Shown piece by piece: positions 1 through 13,560 of a stretch of DNA of 64,000 nucleotides. The stretch's first letter is position 1; every line of letters starts with the position of its first letter. This stretch comes from Equus caballus (taxonomy: Eukaryota > Chordata > Mammalia > Perissodactyla > Equidae): the NCBI RefSeq assembly GCF_041296265.1, contig NC_091693.1:27590001-27654000 (forward strand), written 5' to 3'. Made by a program: the position numbers and the translations under genes. The notes beneath the pieces were generated by a model. That model saw nothing but the letters and a program-made list of their open reading frames with translations, ran no database searches and had not been told where the DNA came from.

Positions 1-963
1 TCAAAGGCAAACAGAAGGTTACACAGTTGTGAGCAAAACTTTTCTCTTTGAATATTAAGAAGACTCAGTTTTCCTATATAATCAAAGACCAGATGAGAGA
101 GATAAAATGAAGCACATTAAATTATTTTGATAAAACACAAAACCTTAGTTTTATAGGCCGATTACTTTAAATGTAAGGAAAAACCTTTTACAATCTCCTA
201 TCAGGAGCAGACCAATAATCCAAGAAACTGTTGTACTTTTATCAGAAATAAAAACAATTCGAATTTCACACCTGCTTACTTTTGATATTAAAATTCATTT
301 AACTTAAACTTATTTTAATCCTAGTTTGACAACACTATAATATTTTTCCCCAAAGATTCCTTTTCCACAAATTTTCTAGAACTTTCTTTTTTACATTCAG
401 ATTGTCCTACTTTTCCTCTTTCCCATTTGGGGAAAAATAGCCTCATTTTAGGACAAAGTTACTCTCTTTTCCTTCAACTAAAAATGAATTTCCATTCCTT
501 GTACATTCTCTTACTGAAAACACACATCTCACTTTCCTTGTATATAGAGATGTTTCCCTTATTACTTTTAGTAGCTTTAATTACATATATGAGAATGTTT
601 AGCCCTTAAAAAACTTATTTTTTTGTGAAAATAAAGAATTAAACAATTGTGAAGTATATTAGCATTCTCTGCCTTTGCCAGTTTATATAAATACATTTAT
701 AATTTCTAGGAACATACACTTTCTCATAGTAAATTTCTCAGTGGCAGCAGAAAATGTATCTACTAACACACCAAAATTATTTAATTCCTCTGTAAAAGGA
801 AACAAAAAAGTGGATAAACGTATGTTCTGTAATTAATGTTTAGTATTTTATTTTATTTGCAAATGATCTGGATATTCAATGAATTTAACTTAATTCACCA
901 TTTAACTTAATCTAGCAAAACGTTAAGGTTTCAGGTTACCAAAAAGATTGGGGGGAACTATTT
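1..963. other. AT-rich intergenic DNA, no gene seen
   Basis: I see no recognisable gene or repeat family here. Short open frames carry no known domain. Confidence 0.5.
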
Positions 964-977
964 AAAAAGTTCACCTA

Positions 978-1166
978 GGGTCAGCCCTGGTGGCCTAGTG
1001 GTTAAGTTTGGCGCACTCCACTTCAGCAGCCTGGGTTCAGTTCCTGGGCATGGACCTTTACCACTCATCTATCAGTGGCCATTCTGTGATGGGAGCTCAC
1101 ATCAAAAACTGAAGAAGACTGGCAAGAGATGTTAGCTCAGGGCAAATCTCCCTCAGCAAAAAAAAA
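978..1166 (+). repeat. ERE SINE (equine tRNA-derived), plus strand
   Basis: A tRNA-like head (GGTCAGCCCTGGTGGCCTAG, A-box region with GTGGTTAAG) leads to the TTAGCTCAGGG tail motif and a poly-A run. A target-site duplication (aaaaagttcaccta) flanks it at about 964-977 and 1167-1181. This is a short ERE subtype without the long central segment. Confidence 0.9.
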
Positions 1167-1181
1167 AAAAAAGTTCACCTA

Positions 1182-3599
1182 AAACCTTTTTATCCTATTT
1201 ACATCTATTTAATTTCTTTGTTCTTAACAATTATGTTCAGAGTACCCACAAAAAGTCCATGAGACATTAGACACCATCAGTAATCATTCTAAGTTATTTG
1301 TCTGGCTGACAAATTTTGTAAGAGATGACAGGAGCTCAACTGACTAATAAACCCAGGTAGAATAAAAGTTGTATGTCTGTGTTACATTTAATGTTAAAAC
1401 TGTAAAGACATGTCTCTTTTCATTAAACCAATAAACTTAAATTAACTTTAATGCTGAGTATTTTCTTAGATCACATGAACCTGAAATTCATAAGTTTCTA
1501 TTTTATTTCTGAGAATTCAATTATATTAGCACTTAATTTTTTTAATGCCAATTAAATAGAGCTCTTTTACAAATTAATCTTAGCAATACCATCCAAAGGT
1601 AGAAAATGCCACACAGCTACAACATACACACATATATATACAGACACACGTGAACATACAACAAATGCAAACAGACCTCATAGCTTCTAGCCTAAAATTT
1701 TAATTATGAAATGAATATGATAATGCAAAACTCACTAGATTATAAAAGAATGGTTAGGATAAGTTATGTTTACCAATATTTGTGGAGAAGACCCTTAAGA
1801 GTCTTCATTCACTCAAGTTCCAAATGACTTTTCCCCCTTTTTGTTCACCTTCTGATAAAAATTACCTCCTTGAAGTTGCTATTTGAAAGAGGTAACCTAG
1901 ATAAGAGTTAATGTTTATACTTCAAAGGCACAGACAAAGAATGTAAGTTCCTCTAAGGACCTTTATTTCTAGGGCCGGAATATTTAAAACCCTTTTGAGA
2001 TAAAGAGTCAAGGTTAGTTGCTTATCAAAAGACTGATACATCCATCCACCTATGGCAGAATGTTTTTCTTTCCCTCTAGGTACATTAAGTTTAAGGGAGA
2101 AGGCCTAAAAAAAAGTTCCTATCAGGCTCAGAATATGAGCTTCCAATTTGGCCAAATTTCTGATCATAGAGTTATTAAATCCTTTCAAATATTTTGTCAG
2201 CTTTCATCCAAGACAAACAGTAACTATTTCTGGCACTATTAAACTATCCCATGGACCCAAAAGGTATCCTCAAAGAGGCTGCAAAAGATATTATCTTCAT
2301 AAAATCTAGAGTTGCTCTCAAAGATAGCCAAAAACTAAGAACTGACAACCTGCATGTCCTAGGCAGGCAGAAAGCCAAGCCAAGTTCTTAGGATGCAAAA
2401 CAAGACAAGCAAGAAGGCAACACCTATCCCCCTGGGAGAGAAAAGATCAATAACCAATGGGTCTGGATTTGGAAAACAAGGGACAACATGAATTTTATTT
2501 TCCTCTCTTGACTGCGCACTACAGACAGAGATCGGGAAAGCTGACTCTGGTAAGAATTCTCACCCTTGGCTGGCTTGTGTCAGTTTTCCCAGGATCCCAT
2601 CTGTAGGCTCCAGGACCTACCAGCATTTGGAAAAGTTTCATTTATTTTAACTTTAGTTTCTCTTGGCTGTTTAAAGGAATAGTATAGCAGTTTACCAGAC
2701 AATCCCTCAGAGTTTCCTCAACTCTGGGAGGGGCCTATACGGGGACCCTCCTTTGAAGGTAGATATAGGGGTACGTGAGTTGATGGTAAAAAGATTTGCA
2801 AAGGGCCTTTGAGGGCAATCTCTTTTCCAGTGGCCCAGTTAATTAAAACCGAGACATCAATCCGTGGGCCAATGTTTTGATAACGAAGAACTAGGAGGTT
2901 GTAATAGGGGAGAAATAGGTGTTGTTTAGATACCTTTGTTTTTTTAATTTTTCATTAGCCTTTCCAACAAATCTTTCAATGAAGCTGTTTTTGGAATAGT
3001 GAAGCCTTTTGGAAGCTTTTGCATACAAATTAAAATAGGTATCCTATTCTGTTTGCATAATTCAGGAACCCTTACTTTCAAGTGCACTCCTTAAATGAAC
3101 GATCTTATCTAATTGAAATATTCCCCATAACAGCTATTGTAACTCCAGGTGATTTTAGTATGAGTTTGCCATTTTCCTAAGTATTTATAGCTTCCAGGAC
3201 CCTAGTTCTTAAGCAGGTAGTAGCCTGCTCAACTCTGTGGAGTTTAAGGATCCCATTTTACTATTATTTGTTTATTTATTTAGCTAAGCCTGTGTCTCTC
3301 TTGGAGCTAAAGTAATACCTGAAGGAGATGTTCTGCTGGGGTGGAGATTCTGTGGTGTCTTATAGTGTACCTCACTGCATTGAAATTTTCTTGAGGTTGG
3401 CGAGTGACCTAGTGCCAACTGATTCTGTAACCAACTTATCCTGACAGGGACTCTCTTGGTTTGGTGGCAAGTGCTCTAACAACTTTGTAAGTGCTCAACC
3501 TACGCCCATCAATTTTTGTGGCTTTTTCACTTCTGAAGTTTCCATTAGCAATAGCTTTATCTCACATGTACATTAACAGAAACCAACAGTAACTGAAGA
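1182..3599. other. Intergenic DNA, no gene identified
   Basis: No coding exon is supported. The part from about 2,640 to 3,560 has weak protein-like stretches on the minus strand that could be worn retroelement sequence, but I cannot assign a family. Confidence 0.4.
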
Positions 3600-4010
3600 A
3601 ACGGGAGTGTACGCACCAGTAAGAACCAAAGAACTAGGGACTGGGGAAAGGAGTAGACCAAAAGACCTCATCAAATGGGGGCTGTGAACCGATTCCAGAC
3701 AAATGGAGAACTGCAGCTGCCACGAGCAGACTAAACTCCCTGCAATTCCCAATATGGAATCTGGAGACAGAATCAAGGGCTGGGGTTTAGATGTCACTGA
3801 ACACTGGCCAATAGAAGGCCATGTGTGCACTACCAGCAATTCCCATGGAAGTTGGGACTGGGGAAAAGGGATAAACCAGCAAACCCCCAAAATGGGGACT
3901 GCGGACTGGGGTCTCCACATAAATGGGGAACTGCAAACTGCCACTAACAGTCCCCAGGTGGTTCTTGGTACTGAATCAAGGGCTGGGGTTTTCCACTCAA
4001 ATACCTGAAA
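3600..4010. repeat. Degenerate two-copy tandem duplication, period about 205-215 bp
   Basis: The motif gactggggaaa occurs at about 3640 and 3856. Similar AAATGG-GAACTGCA-TGCCAC stretches follow near 3695 and 3920. The 19-mer gaatcaagggctggggttt is repeated exactly at 3771 and 3973. Spacings of 202-216 bp indicate a diverged local duplication. I cannot assign the unit to a family. Confidence 0.6.
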
Positions 4011-4487
4011 ATTGTGGACTGGAAAAGCCAATTAGATTGGGAGCTAGATGCAAAGAGAGCAGAGCTCAGAACTGAGAGGAACTTATTCACTGCCCTCAGA
4101 AACAGCAAGAAAGACAGTGAACTCAAAGGGATCGCAGGATACCATGCCTGTGTTTCTCGTTGTCCCTGAATGCCATCAGAGAAGTTCACTTTGGAACCCA
4201 AAGTTTCCACCAAATCTGTTAAAAAACAAAATTCAACTGAGTAAATTTGAAGGCCTAATTAGCTTTATTCAGTGATTCAAGAATTGGGCAGTTTCCCATC
4301 TAGCAAATAGAAAGGAGCTCTGAAGAGCCACAGAAAAGGAAAGCTTTTTACAAGCAAAAAGAATGGAAAATGAAGTTACTAGCAAAGAGCACCTTCTTTC
4401 AGACAAGGTCTCCTTCCTAAGGGGGACGGAAGGAGACTATCAGGGTGGATTACTAGTGTTGACCATATAATTTTGGATTAACTACTT

Positions 4488-4742
4488 TTTTTTTCTTTTT
4501 AGAGACTGGCCCCTAGGTAACATCTGTTGCCAATCTTTTCTTTTGTTCTTCCTCTCCCCAAAGCCCCTCAGGACATAACTGTATATTCTAGTTTTAAGTC
4601 CTTCTGGTTCTGCTATGTGGGATGCAACCTCAGCATGGCCTGATGAGTGGTGCTAGGTCTGTGCTCAGGATCTGAACTGGTGGAACCCTGGGCCGCCAAA
4701 GTGGAGTATGTGAACTTAACTGCTCAGCCACAGGGCAGCCCC
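4488..4742 (-). repeat. ERE SINE, minus strand
   Basis: On the plus strand this runs poly-T, CTAGGTAACATCTGTTGCC, GATGCAACCTCAGCATGGCC, then AACTTAACTGCTCAGCCACA and GGGCAGCCCC, which is an inverted ERE. A 14-bp exact target-site duplication (tggattaactactt) lies at 4474-4487 and 4743-4756. Confidence 0.92.
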
Positions 4743-4899
4743 TGGATTAACTACTTAAAGATTACGTTCCTGTGAAAGGCTAAAGCTGCAATTGGTTAGG
4801 TACTAAGTTTTGGTTTGCTGATGCATTGTTGAGCATGAGTCCATTTTAGGCCTGTGTCTCTTTTTTAACAGGTTCAAAGCCCCCAAATAAAGACTTTTT

Positions 4900-5159
4900 T
4901 CCTCTCTTTTTTTTTTAAGGTTGGCACCTGAGCTAACAACTGTTACCAATCTTTGTTTTTTAATCCTTTCTTCTCAAAGACTCCCAGTACATAGTTGTAT
5001 ATTCTAGTTGTGAGTGCCTCTGCTTGTGCTATGTGGGATGCTGTCTCAGCATGGCTTGACGAGCGGTGCCATGTCCACGCCGAGGACCCACACCAGCGAA
5101 ACCCTGGGCCACCAAAGCAGAGCATGTGAACTTAACCACTCAGCCAAGGGGCCGGCCCC
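4900..5159 (-). repeat. ERE SINE, minus strand
   Basis: A long ERE: poly-T, GCACCTGAGCTAACAACTGT, GATGCTGTCTCAGCATGGC, CTTAACCACTCAGCC, GGGCCGGCCCC. It is the second of three same-strand copies within 1 kb. Target-site repeats are not clean. Confidence 0.9.
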
Positions 5160-5273
5160 AAGACATTCTTACTAGTAAGTTTCCAGGGGCTGAAAGGTGA
5201 CATCCCAAGAACCAAGGGCAAAGGCCAGACGTTTCTTTAGGTAAGGTTAATTTTTCCAGTGTATTTATTTCTT

Positions 5274-5456
5274 TTGAGGGAGATTAGCCCTGAGCTAACA
5301 TCCGTGCCCATCTTCCTCTACTTTCTAAGTGGGACGCCTACCATAGTGTGGCTTGCCAAGCGGTGCCATGGCCACACCCAGGATCCGAACTGGTGAACCC
5401 CAGGCCGCCAAAGTGGAACGTGCAAACTTAACAGCTGCGACATTGGGCTGGCCCCC
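5274..5456 (-). repeat. ERE SINE, minus strand (short type)
   Basis: GAGATTAGCCCTGAGCTAAC begins the element and GGGCTGGCCCC ends it. It lacks the longer central segment of the neighbouring copy and is clearly diverged. Confidence 0.85.
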
Positions 5457-6234
5457 TAGCTAATTCTTTATTAAACAGATGGTTGTGTTTTTTATAGACA
5501 GAGGGAAGATGAGCAGAAGAAATGACATGGAGAATGTGGCAGGCTTGCTTTGGGAGGGTGCTTATTGGACAACTGAATGATGAAGTCCAGCTGACAGGTG
5601 GATGTGCTAGGCTACAAATACGGTTTAGTCAAAACTATGAACACAGTTTGGAAGTTCTCAACACAGAACACTGTATACTACACAGGTAATGAGCAGCAGT
5701 GATGATACAAATTACCAAACACTTCCTCATTACCCCTGTGAAGGGGTGGGAACCTCTGGTCTGATTTACTGGAAAAAACGGTGTGGACACAGAGTATGGG
5801 GTAGCCCTGTGTGCTATAACAGAATGTTTGGTTTTCATCCCCATTCAAGGAACAGAGCTCCTCAAGTCCTTGGAATTTTCTAAGGGACAGGAGTGTCTTC
5901 TGTCATTCATAAAGAAACACCTTAGAATTTATGCTAATGAGATGATTTAGGGTGGGGGGGGGGTCTCTAAATAGCCTCATGATGGGTCTGATCACCAGAA
6001 AGACCAAGTGATTAGGGTCAGAACTTTCAGCCCCACTCATCAACCTCTGGGAAGGAGAAGGAGAGAGGTGCAGCATATTAAGCTCTATAAAAACACTTGA
6101 ACACGATTTGATGAACTTCCACATTGGTGAGCACCTGCCGAGAGGTGGGGTACCCCAGTTCCATGGGGACAGACGCTCCTATCAGGATCCTTCCACACCT
6201 CACCTTCTGTATCCCTTTGATACAAGATGAGAAT
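5457..6234. other. Intergenic DNA before the retroviral fossil
   Basis: No gene or clear repeat family is recognised. It borders the 5' LTR copy that starts near 6235. Confidence 0.4.
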
Positions 6235-6513
6235 GAGGCCAGAGTCAACAAGATGGTTACCATGACCACCTCAAGACTAAACTGTGGGCAGAAATAGAAA
6301 ATTCTATTTTAACTTGGACTGTCACCAGATGGCTAGAGAACAATGCAGTAGTTTTTCCCTGCAGTTAAGACATTTAGAAAGCCCCAGGCACAAGATAACC
6401 ATATCAATTTGCAGGTTGAGGTATACTTCCTCAGTTGGCAAAGCTTTTAATAAAGCCTCTCTTTTCTTTAAAACTTTATCTTTGCCTTGTAAAGCTGCTC
6501 ATTTGGGCTAACA
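6235..6513 (+). repeat. 5' LTR of the class I ERV fossil
   Basis: It shares long collinear stretches with 12,830-13,208, for example GGTTACCATGACCACCTCAA and GTCACCAGATGGCTAGA. An AATAAA-type signal lies in the shared CTTTTAATAAAG stretch. It is followed by a TGGTGATGAAGATGGGA stretch in the primer-binding-site position. Confidence 0.75.
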
Positions 6514-9500
6514 TTTCTGGTGATGAAGATGGGATGTGATACTGCCACCTGATCTCCTCATGGAAGTTGGACACTACATGCCGGCACAGCCCGGAGTAAC
6601 CTTGACTGCTCTTCTGCATCTCCCATGGCCTCAGGAGGACAATCAAGGTAAGGCTCCTTCACATCCTTAACCTCCCATGCTTTGGTAGAGGTCTAGAGGC
6701 TCTTTGAGGGGAGACCCTCAATTTCAGGTTTAAGGTTCAGCTGGCTCAAAAGGGAGGTTTCTCCACATAGAGAGGGTTCTCCATTCAGGATGGACACTTT
6801 TTCTAAAGATTGTTCTAAAGAAGCTGCAAACGGCCAGCGGCCTGTCACCACTCCTGCAGCTTTTCTGTACAAAAATTATGTACCAAACACTTGCAAGTTC
6901 CTTATCACCTGTATCCAGATCACTAGAGATGATCTAAAATTACACTGGCTACAATGGGACCCTTTGCTATTTCCAAATTGGTTTATTTGTGCAGTTAGAA
7001 AAGAGATGTCACACCTCTCAAATACTATGGGAAGCATATTTTAATTTTTTGAGTCTTATAAATAAGATGAATAATCCTTTACTGCCTCTTCAAAAGAAAA
7101 TAATTAAATAAAAAACCATACCAGATTGGAGAGTGTCAGCTGCACCAGTGACTGTGCTAGCCAAACAAACCCAAATCTGCTGCTCCTCTCTCTTCTCTCG
7201 CTGAGCTCCCTATTTCAACTCCCCTGAAATTCCTGATATAAAATGAAGCAAGTGCAAATGGATAGAATTTTGAGGTAATCTGAAATTATAATGGCCATTC
7301 TGGGGAACCTTTGTTTCAGACAAGTCCACCTTACGGGTCACCTTAAAAGAGAGGATCCAAAACCTCTCACAATGGAATGCATTCTTTGCTCAATATGCAG
7401 AAGCTTCTACAAGACAAAATGACTTCAAAAACAGCTCTAAAAAGGATCCTTATGGCAAAAAGAAAGAATCTTTAGTAAAAATCTTTCACCACCTGAGCAG
7501 GTCCATCAGTTCATAAAATGAATCAGTGAGAAAATGTCAGAACACTTACAGTAATAAATGTAAATTAATTTTATGCAAACTGTCTACATTGATGCTGAGA
7601 GAATGCAGGCAAATCAGCAGAAGCCTCTTTGAAAGATAAGCAGTGGAATTCTCATCAGAGCTTTCTCTTAATATGGAAGGATTTACTGTAACTTCTTGTT
7701 TTTCAAACTATGGTCAAAGACCATTGATAAATTATGAATAACATTTATTTAAATAGAAAACATTGTTAAGTGGATAATATATATCTTCGAAAATTTTATC
7801 TATAATACACAGATAAGATTATAAAATTTATATATTTAAATAAAAGAAAATAACTTCACAAAATACAAAATGGAATGCATGTATGGCATATACTAAAAAC
7901 AGGAAATACATGTAAGTTTGTTAAATTTTTACTTCAGTCACTTATATGATCTTATATACATATATATAAAAATATATATGTATATAAGTATATGCTAGAG
8001 TATAATGATACAGTACATTTCTTGCTATGGAATGATCCAATATGTTTGAAAGCCACTGCTCTTACACCACAGTAAACTGAGCAACAGAAGGGTCTATGCA
8101 GCCAGATGGAAAGGCCAATACAAGGACAACCACCCTCTCTGTCCTGTTCACAAACAATGATGTATACCCACAATAACAACTCCTCAAGGCCAAGCTGTAA
8201 TCACTCTCTGATAGGCTCAAACTCTGTTGCCATGTCTTTTCAGATTTACAGCCAGACAATCAATCTTTACTTAAAAGAACTTCCCCCATTTCTTATAACT
8301 ACTTGCAGAGCTGAACATTCTGAAGGTGGCTTCCCAGATATTTATAGCTCTGCCATCAGTTTAGAAGTTGTTCCATCCTTCAAATCTTTATTCTGCCTAC
8401 CCAACCTAGAGCAACCCGCTTCAGCAATAATGTGGGGATCTTGTTGCCTCTGCCTGATCTATCATTCCTGGTTCAGCAAAGCAACGTCACGATGAACCTA
8501 CGGACACAAATGAATCTCATACTGTATATTCCAAAAACCGTATGGTTTATCTTAACTATATTACATAGAAGGAGTTAATATTCACTTAATCTAATGCATA
8601 GGCACTTACGCTATCCTCTAGGAGTAAAATCTGTACTTATTTTCTAACAACTGCCTTCATCATTCCTTTTCTAGATAAACTTTCTAACTTTTGAAATTGA
8701 GAAAACGACTGTATATGAAAAGTAGACAATGGATATGTTTTCAATAAGAAGAAATAAACAATGGAAATATTTTTGTTTGTTTTGTTAAGAAAGATAAATT
8801 TGTCCTCAAGCACTAGGAAAAGAAAAAGGAAAGAAGGCATGCGAGAAATTCTTAATGTAAAAAGCAAGTGACAGAAGGTTTGTGGAAGTAAAACCCTGAG
8901 TAAAGAGTTTGCTGCATGGTCAAATTGGCTAAGATTAAAATGAATTCAATTAGGTAAGTTTTAATATCAAAAGCAAGCTGATACAAAAAATTAAAATTTG
9001 GCTTTCTTAAAAGGCTAATTTACTTCAACTTTTAGCCTGCTCTTGCTAAAGACATTATGAAAGGTCCTTCTTTACCTTTGAGTAAGTCTACCTAAAGGAC
9101 AGAAAATCTGTATTTTGTTAAAATTATTTCCTATATTTAAAAAGCCTGAGATCTATTAGTGTTTTATTTTAAAATAACAGTTTAACTCGTTTGTCTTTGA
9201 CATCTTCTCTTGTCACCTTGATTGAATGGATAACTAAGCAATGTTTCCTATTTGACCAAATGTTTTAAATAAACTCTTTTGATATTTCTGACAAACTTCC
9301 CCCAAGGTTCAAATCCTGAGTAAAGTCTTTCTTTTGACTTAAAAACAAACTTTGGGAATTTCCAATGGGGCATGGGACTTCTCAAAGAATTTGTTCTCTC
9401 TTTCTATAAAGATGGACATACTAAACTAATTAGACTTATTTGGTATGTTAAACTACATGAGAAGCATTATCAAATAAGAAATGACAATAAGCCTTCTTTG

Positions 9501-12500
9501 GGTTATGTCTCTGTAAGTATATAAGTGTTCCAGAAATTATATGAAATTCCTAGAAATCTAATGTCTTGGTATGAAATGTTACCTGTCATCAAAATTGAGG
9601 CTCACACTAAATATCTGGAAAGTGCACTTAGCCAAATTTCATGCAAACGCAGCCATAACATAATCTATAAAGGTTATGACACATGTGGATGAAACCCATT
9701 CTGCTTCTTTTATAAAAAAAGAAAAAATTTGACCTCATTGCCAGACTTTTGCCATCCTGATGTCCTTCTAACACTGCATCAGACTGCTCCTGAATCAGAA
9801 AATTAAGATGAGTGAACAGTAGCTATAAATTAAACATTCGGGGCTGTGGGAAAACCAAGATGGCCACTTGTTTTTTTCTTGGATCCCTGGCAAAACCCCA
9901 TTTTTTCATTCCTTCACCCACCAGAGTAAATTAAGAAAAAACTATTTCTGCCCCCAGAGGCCTCAGAACTACTCCCTCAGGGTTCTTTGAGCACCTGCAG
10001 CTGGATTTCATTCAAATGTTACTTAGTATGTATTACCATTATGTTCCTGTTATTGTATGTATGTTAAAGCCCTCCCTTGCCAGAAAGCTGATAACTTCAC
10101 TATGGCAAAGAAATTCCTAGAAGATGTTTTTCCCACTTGGGGTATACCTTCTAGTCTCCAGTGAGCGAGGCAACTCATGTCACTGGGCAAATCATACAAA
10201 CATTAATGAAAACCTTTTAAACTTCTTGGACTTTTAAAACTTCTTGGTTCCTATCATAACCATAAGCCAAAGCTGAGAAAACTAATGGAATAAACTGGAT
10301 TCAAGCAGAAGAAATATTAAATTATACGGAACTACAAGAACTGAGGAAGATGCTCTAATATTTTATTTTTCCAGATTTAAGAACTCTTTTCTCTTAAGCT
10401 AACTATGACTTATAGCTATTTGTGAGCAGAAGTGAAGCATTTATCTTTTTCTCCCTACCTGATCCCTCCAGAATTTGGAAGCTGTAGATAAGTGAGTATT
10501 CTTATTTTCTTGGCAATACAGTTGTTTGTGCTAAGTTCAATAAGACTCTGTTCTCCCCAAGGCAGTGAAACAACTGGAAACATTATTACCAAGGCTTTGA
10601 CTGGAATGTCATATTTGCTAAAACATGTATAGACTCTGATATGACCAAACGGTTTTAAGGAACGAGGAGTGACTTTATGGAACACATAAAGCCACTTGAA
10701 AATATTGGCCTGATACTGTGTTTACAGGGTGCCCAGCAACCTTACCGGGTGAGAAAAGAAGGTCACTTCCTTGGCAGGTGCAAGAACCCCAGAATAACGT
10801 AGGAACATCGAGAAGAGAAGAATTCACTCAAACCTGCAGGTATTGAAGGTGGAGTCTGACAATCCTTGGCTTAGCTTTCCTGGCCTCGAGAAGCCTTTAA
10901 AGTTCAATCTGAGATTCCTCATAAAAATTTTCACCAAAGCAGATTTAAAGGAGCCCATGATTGTTACTCTTGCTGTACTTATGTAAATAATTGGGCCGAG
11001 TTTATTAAAACTAGACTTATTTTGCAAACCAATGAATCTTAATTTGGCTATCTTTGGTTAAAAAAAGAGGGTGATTTTAGAGGAAAAAATTATGTTTCAA
11101 TAGAAACTACAGTACACACTTGTGGATATTAGATTCTAGTTCCGTTAATTGTCTTTGAGGTTTTTGTTTTCTATCTGTAAACTCAACTGGATCCTGAATT
11201 CTTCAAGTTTCTTCAAATATCTGGTACAAATCTTCAAACTATTATTTTCAATTGTGTCCATCCTTTTCACTTTCAATCATTTAAGAACTGAAACCACTCC
11301 TTTTCTTGAAGCCCTGCAAACTGAAGGTGGATAACTTGATACAAACTTATGAGAGAGCACCACAACAGCTCATGTTTAGACAATCTTCATGCCTCTTGCT
11401 GTATAAGCCACTCAAAAGGTTTACCTGAACAGCCAATGACACCATCAGAGACATTTCAAACTGCAAAAGATGATTCGACCCTGACATCTAGAAATCATCT
11501 TGACTGGCTATCCCTTGAGCTCAGAAAGTGGTTTATAATTTGCTCCAACCATTAACCTTGTTTCTCTAGACATGCTTCTATTTACTTACCTGGTCACTTG
11601 CTTACACAATATAAGCCTAACCTTGGGAGATCCTTCCTATGTCCTAGAGATGATTCAAAAGACCCAGAGGAAACTTACATTAAGGAACTAGACACTGTCA
11701 GATGTTCCTCCGCGCCACATTTGTCATGGAGACTGGGTCCCATTAAAATCCTGGAAGCACAAGCACCCAGAACATCAACTTCATCCCCACTTGATGGGAC
11801 CATACAAGAAACACCACAGGAATGAGAACTATGCTATAGAAGAATTATCACAACTGGGATCACTCAAACCTTGACTGGCTTCATACTCAGTCTAGACTGA
11901 CTTCTCCAAATGGACAAGTGAACCTCTGACAGACCACAAGTTGATGCTCAGAAAATGATCTCCTAAAGGCAAGTAATAAATGATTCCCAGGTTCTTACCT
12001 TACTTGTTGGACTATTAGACAGTAGGCTATTTGGCTACATTAGATTTCACTTGAGTTTCCAGGCCCTAACCTCGAATGGTTTACAGGACTCATGCCCTGG
12101 ATTTCCCAAAGATTGAGGTCCATTACGGAAGGGATACTAAAATTTGGGCTATTTTGCTACTATCCACAGTCGTCTATATACCTATAAAATATAGATTTAA
12201 GTGTTGTTCTAAAGAAATTGATCAGAGTACTAAAATATTAGTCATGTAAAGCATACCTTGCTCTCCCCAGCTGGCATCCAAAAACATTTTAAAATAAAAG
12301 TACAACAATTTCACTCCTCTGACCTGGTCTTTGCTCTTTTATAGCAGGAAATTGCTAGAGTGGTCTTAGGCACCATTCCCCAAGACTGAGGGAGGATCAT
12401 AAGACAGTGTGGATTGAAATGAAAATGAAGAAGCTAAAATTTTCCCTTCATTAGGGTGAAACCCTGCCTCTTACCCACAAGGCTGATGTGGGAAACTAAC

Positions 12501-12829
12501 CAAAGTTTCTGAGCTTGTTTTACAGTACAGGAAGACTGCTGATGAGAGAGCGACTTGCTGACAGCCCCGTCCCCCCACCTTACTAAATAGTGCAGCGGTG
12601 TCTGGATGCTACCTCACTGCTGGCAACCCACATGATGCTGGCTCAGGCCACCACCTACATTCAGCGCATGCCACCCTCTGGAGCCTCCTATGTGGGACTA
12701 GATGGAACCCAAGCAGCCGAGAGGGTACTTAGGCATCAAACAACCTTAACACTCCCTGAATTGATCAAAAGTGGTGACCTGGCAAACCTATGATCAAGAG
12801 GAAGAAATAATAAAAGAGAGATAAAAACA

Positions 12830-13208
12830 GGGCCAGAGTGGACATGATGGTTACCATGACCACCTCAAGGCTGAACTATGGGCAGAAATAGAAAATTACA
12901 TTTTAACCTTGATTGTCACCAGATGGCTAGAAAACAATGCAGTTTTTTCCTGCAGTTAGGACACTGAGAAAGCCCTGAGCATGAGCTAACTATAGCTGGA
13001 AATGGTGACCAATCAGAACTGGATTCAGCTGTAACCTTGCCTACTCTGCACCTTTTGCCTTTAAAAATCAGTCACCCCCAAACCAGGGGAAAGCCCAGCT
13101 ATTAACTTGCAGGTTGAGATGTACTTCCCCAGTTTGCAAACCTTTTAATAAAGACTCTGCTTTCTTTAAAACTTATCTTTGCCTAATAAAGCTACTCATT
13201 TTGGTTAA
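12830..13208 (+). repeat. 3' LTR of the class I ERV fossil
   Basis: This is the partner of the copy at 6,235-6,513. It includes a CCTTTTAATAAAGACTCTG polyadenylation region and ends in TTAACA at about 13,208. Confidence 0.75.
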
Positions 13209-13314
13209 CATCTTTTCAGCTGGCTGTTCATCTATATTCTTTATAATGAACTGGTAAACATGTTTCTCAGTTCTGCAAGCCACTATAACAAATTAATTGA
13301 ACAAAAGGAGGGAG

Positions 13315-13560
13315 TTGTAGGAACCACCAATCTATAGCTAGTCAATGAGAAGCACAAATAACCACCTGGACTTGCCATTAGTATCCAAAGTAGGGGCAGT
13401 CTGATCAAACTGAGCCCTTAACCTGTGGGATCTAATGCTATCTCCAGGTAGACAGTGTCAGAATTGAGTTAATTCCTTAGTGTTGTTGAAAAACACACAT
13501 ATTGTGAATAATAAAAGTGTTTTGTCTCTACTACATTTGTGGAGACGATTTGAGGGTTGG
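13315..13560 (+). repeat. LTR-like fossil fragment
   Basis: It contains CCCTTAACCTGTGGGATCT and a TTGAGTTAATT..GTTGTTGAAAAA block. The same words recur in similar order at 30,218-30,295, so both look like pieces of one LTR family. The family is not assigned. Confidence 0.45.

Larger units (their letters stand above)
6235..13208 (+). mobile_element. Fossil endogenous retrovirus, class I (gammaretrovirus-like), LTR to LTR
   Basis: Two related LTR copies in the same orientation bound about 6.3 kb of internal sequence. Around 9,920-10,220 the plus strand encodes an integrase-like segment with the FEHLQLDFIQM motif typical of class I ERV integrases, so pol lies in the middle. Gag-side and env-side sequence is too worn for me to delimit. 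The element is old and broken in many places. The two LTR copies differ substantially, which suggests insertion tens of millions of years ago. The exact ERV family is not identified. Confidence 0.72.

Noticed and set aside
3573-4031. 152-codon minus-strand frame.
   Set aside because: It spans the diverged local duplication, has no recognisable domain and no splice or promoter support.
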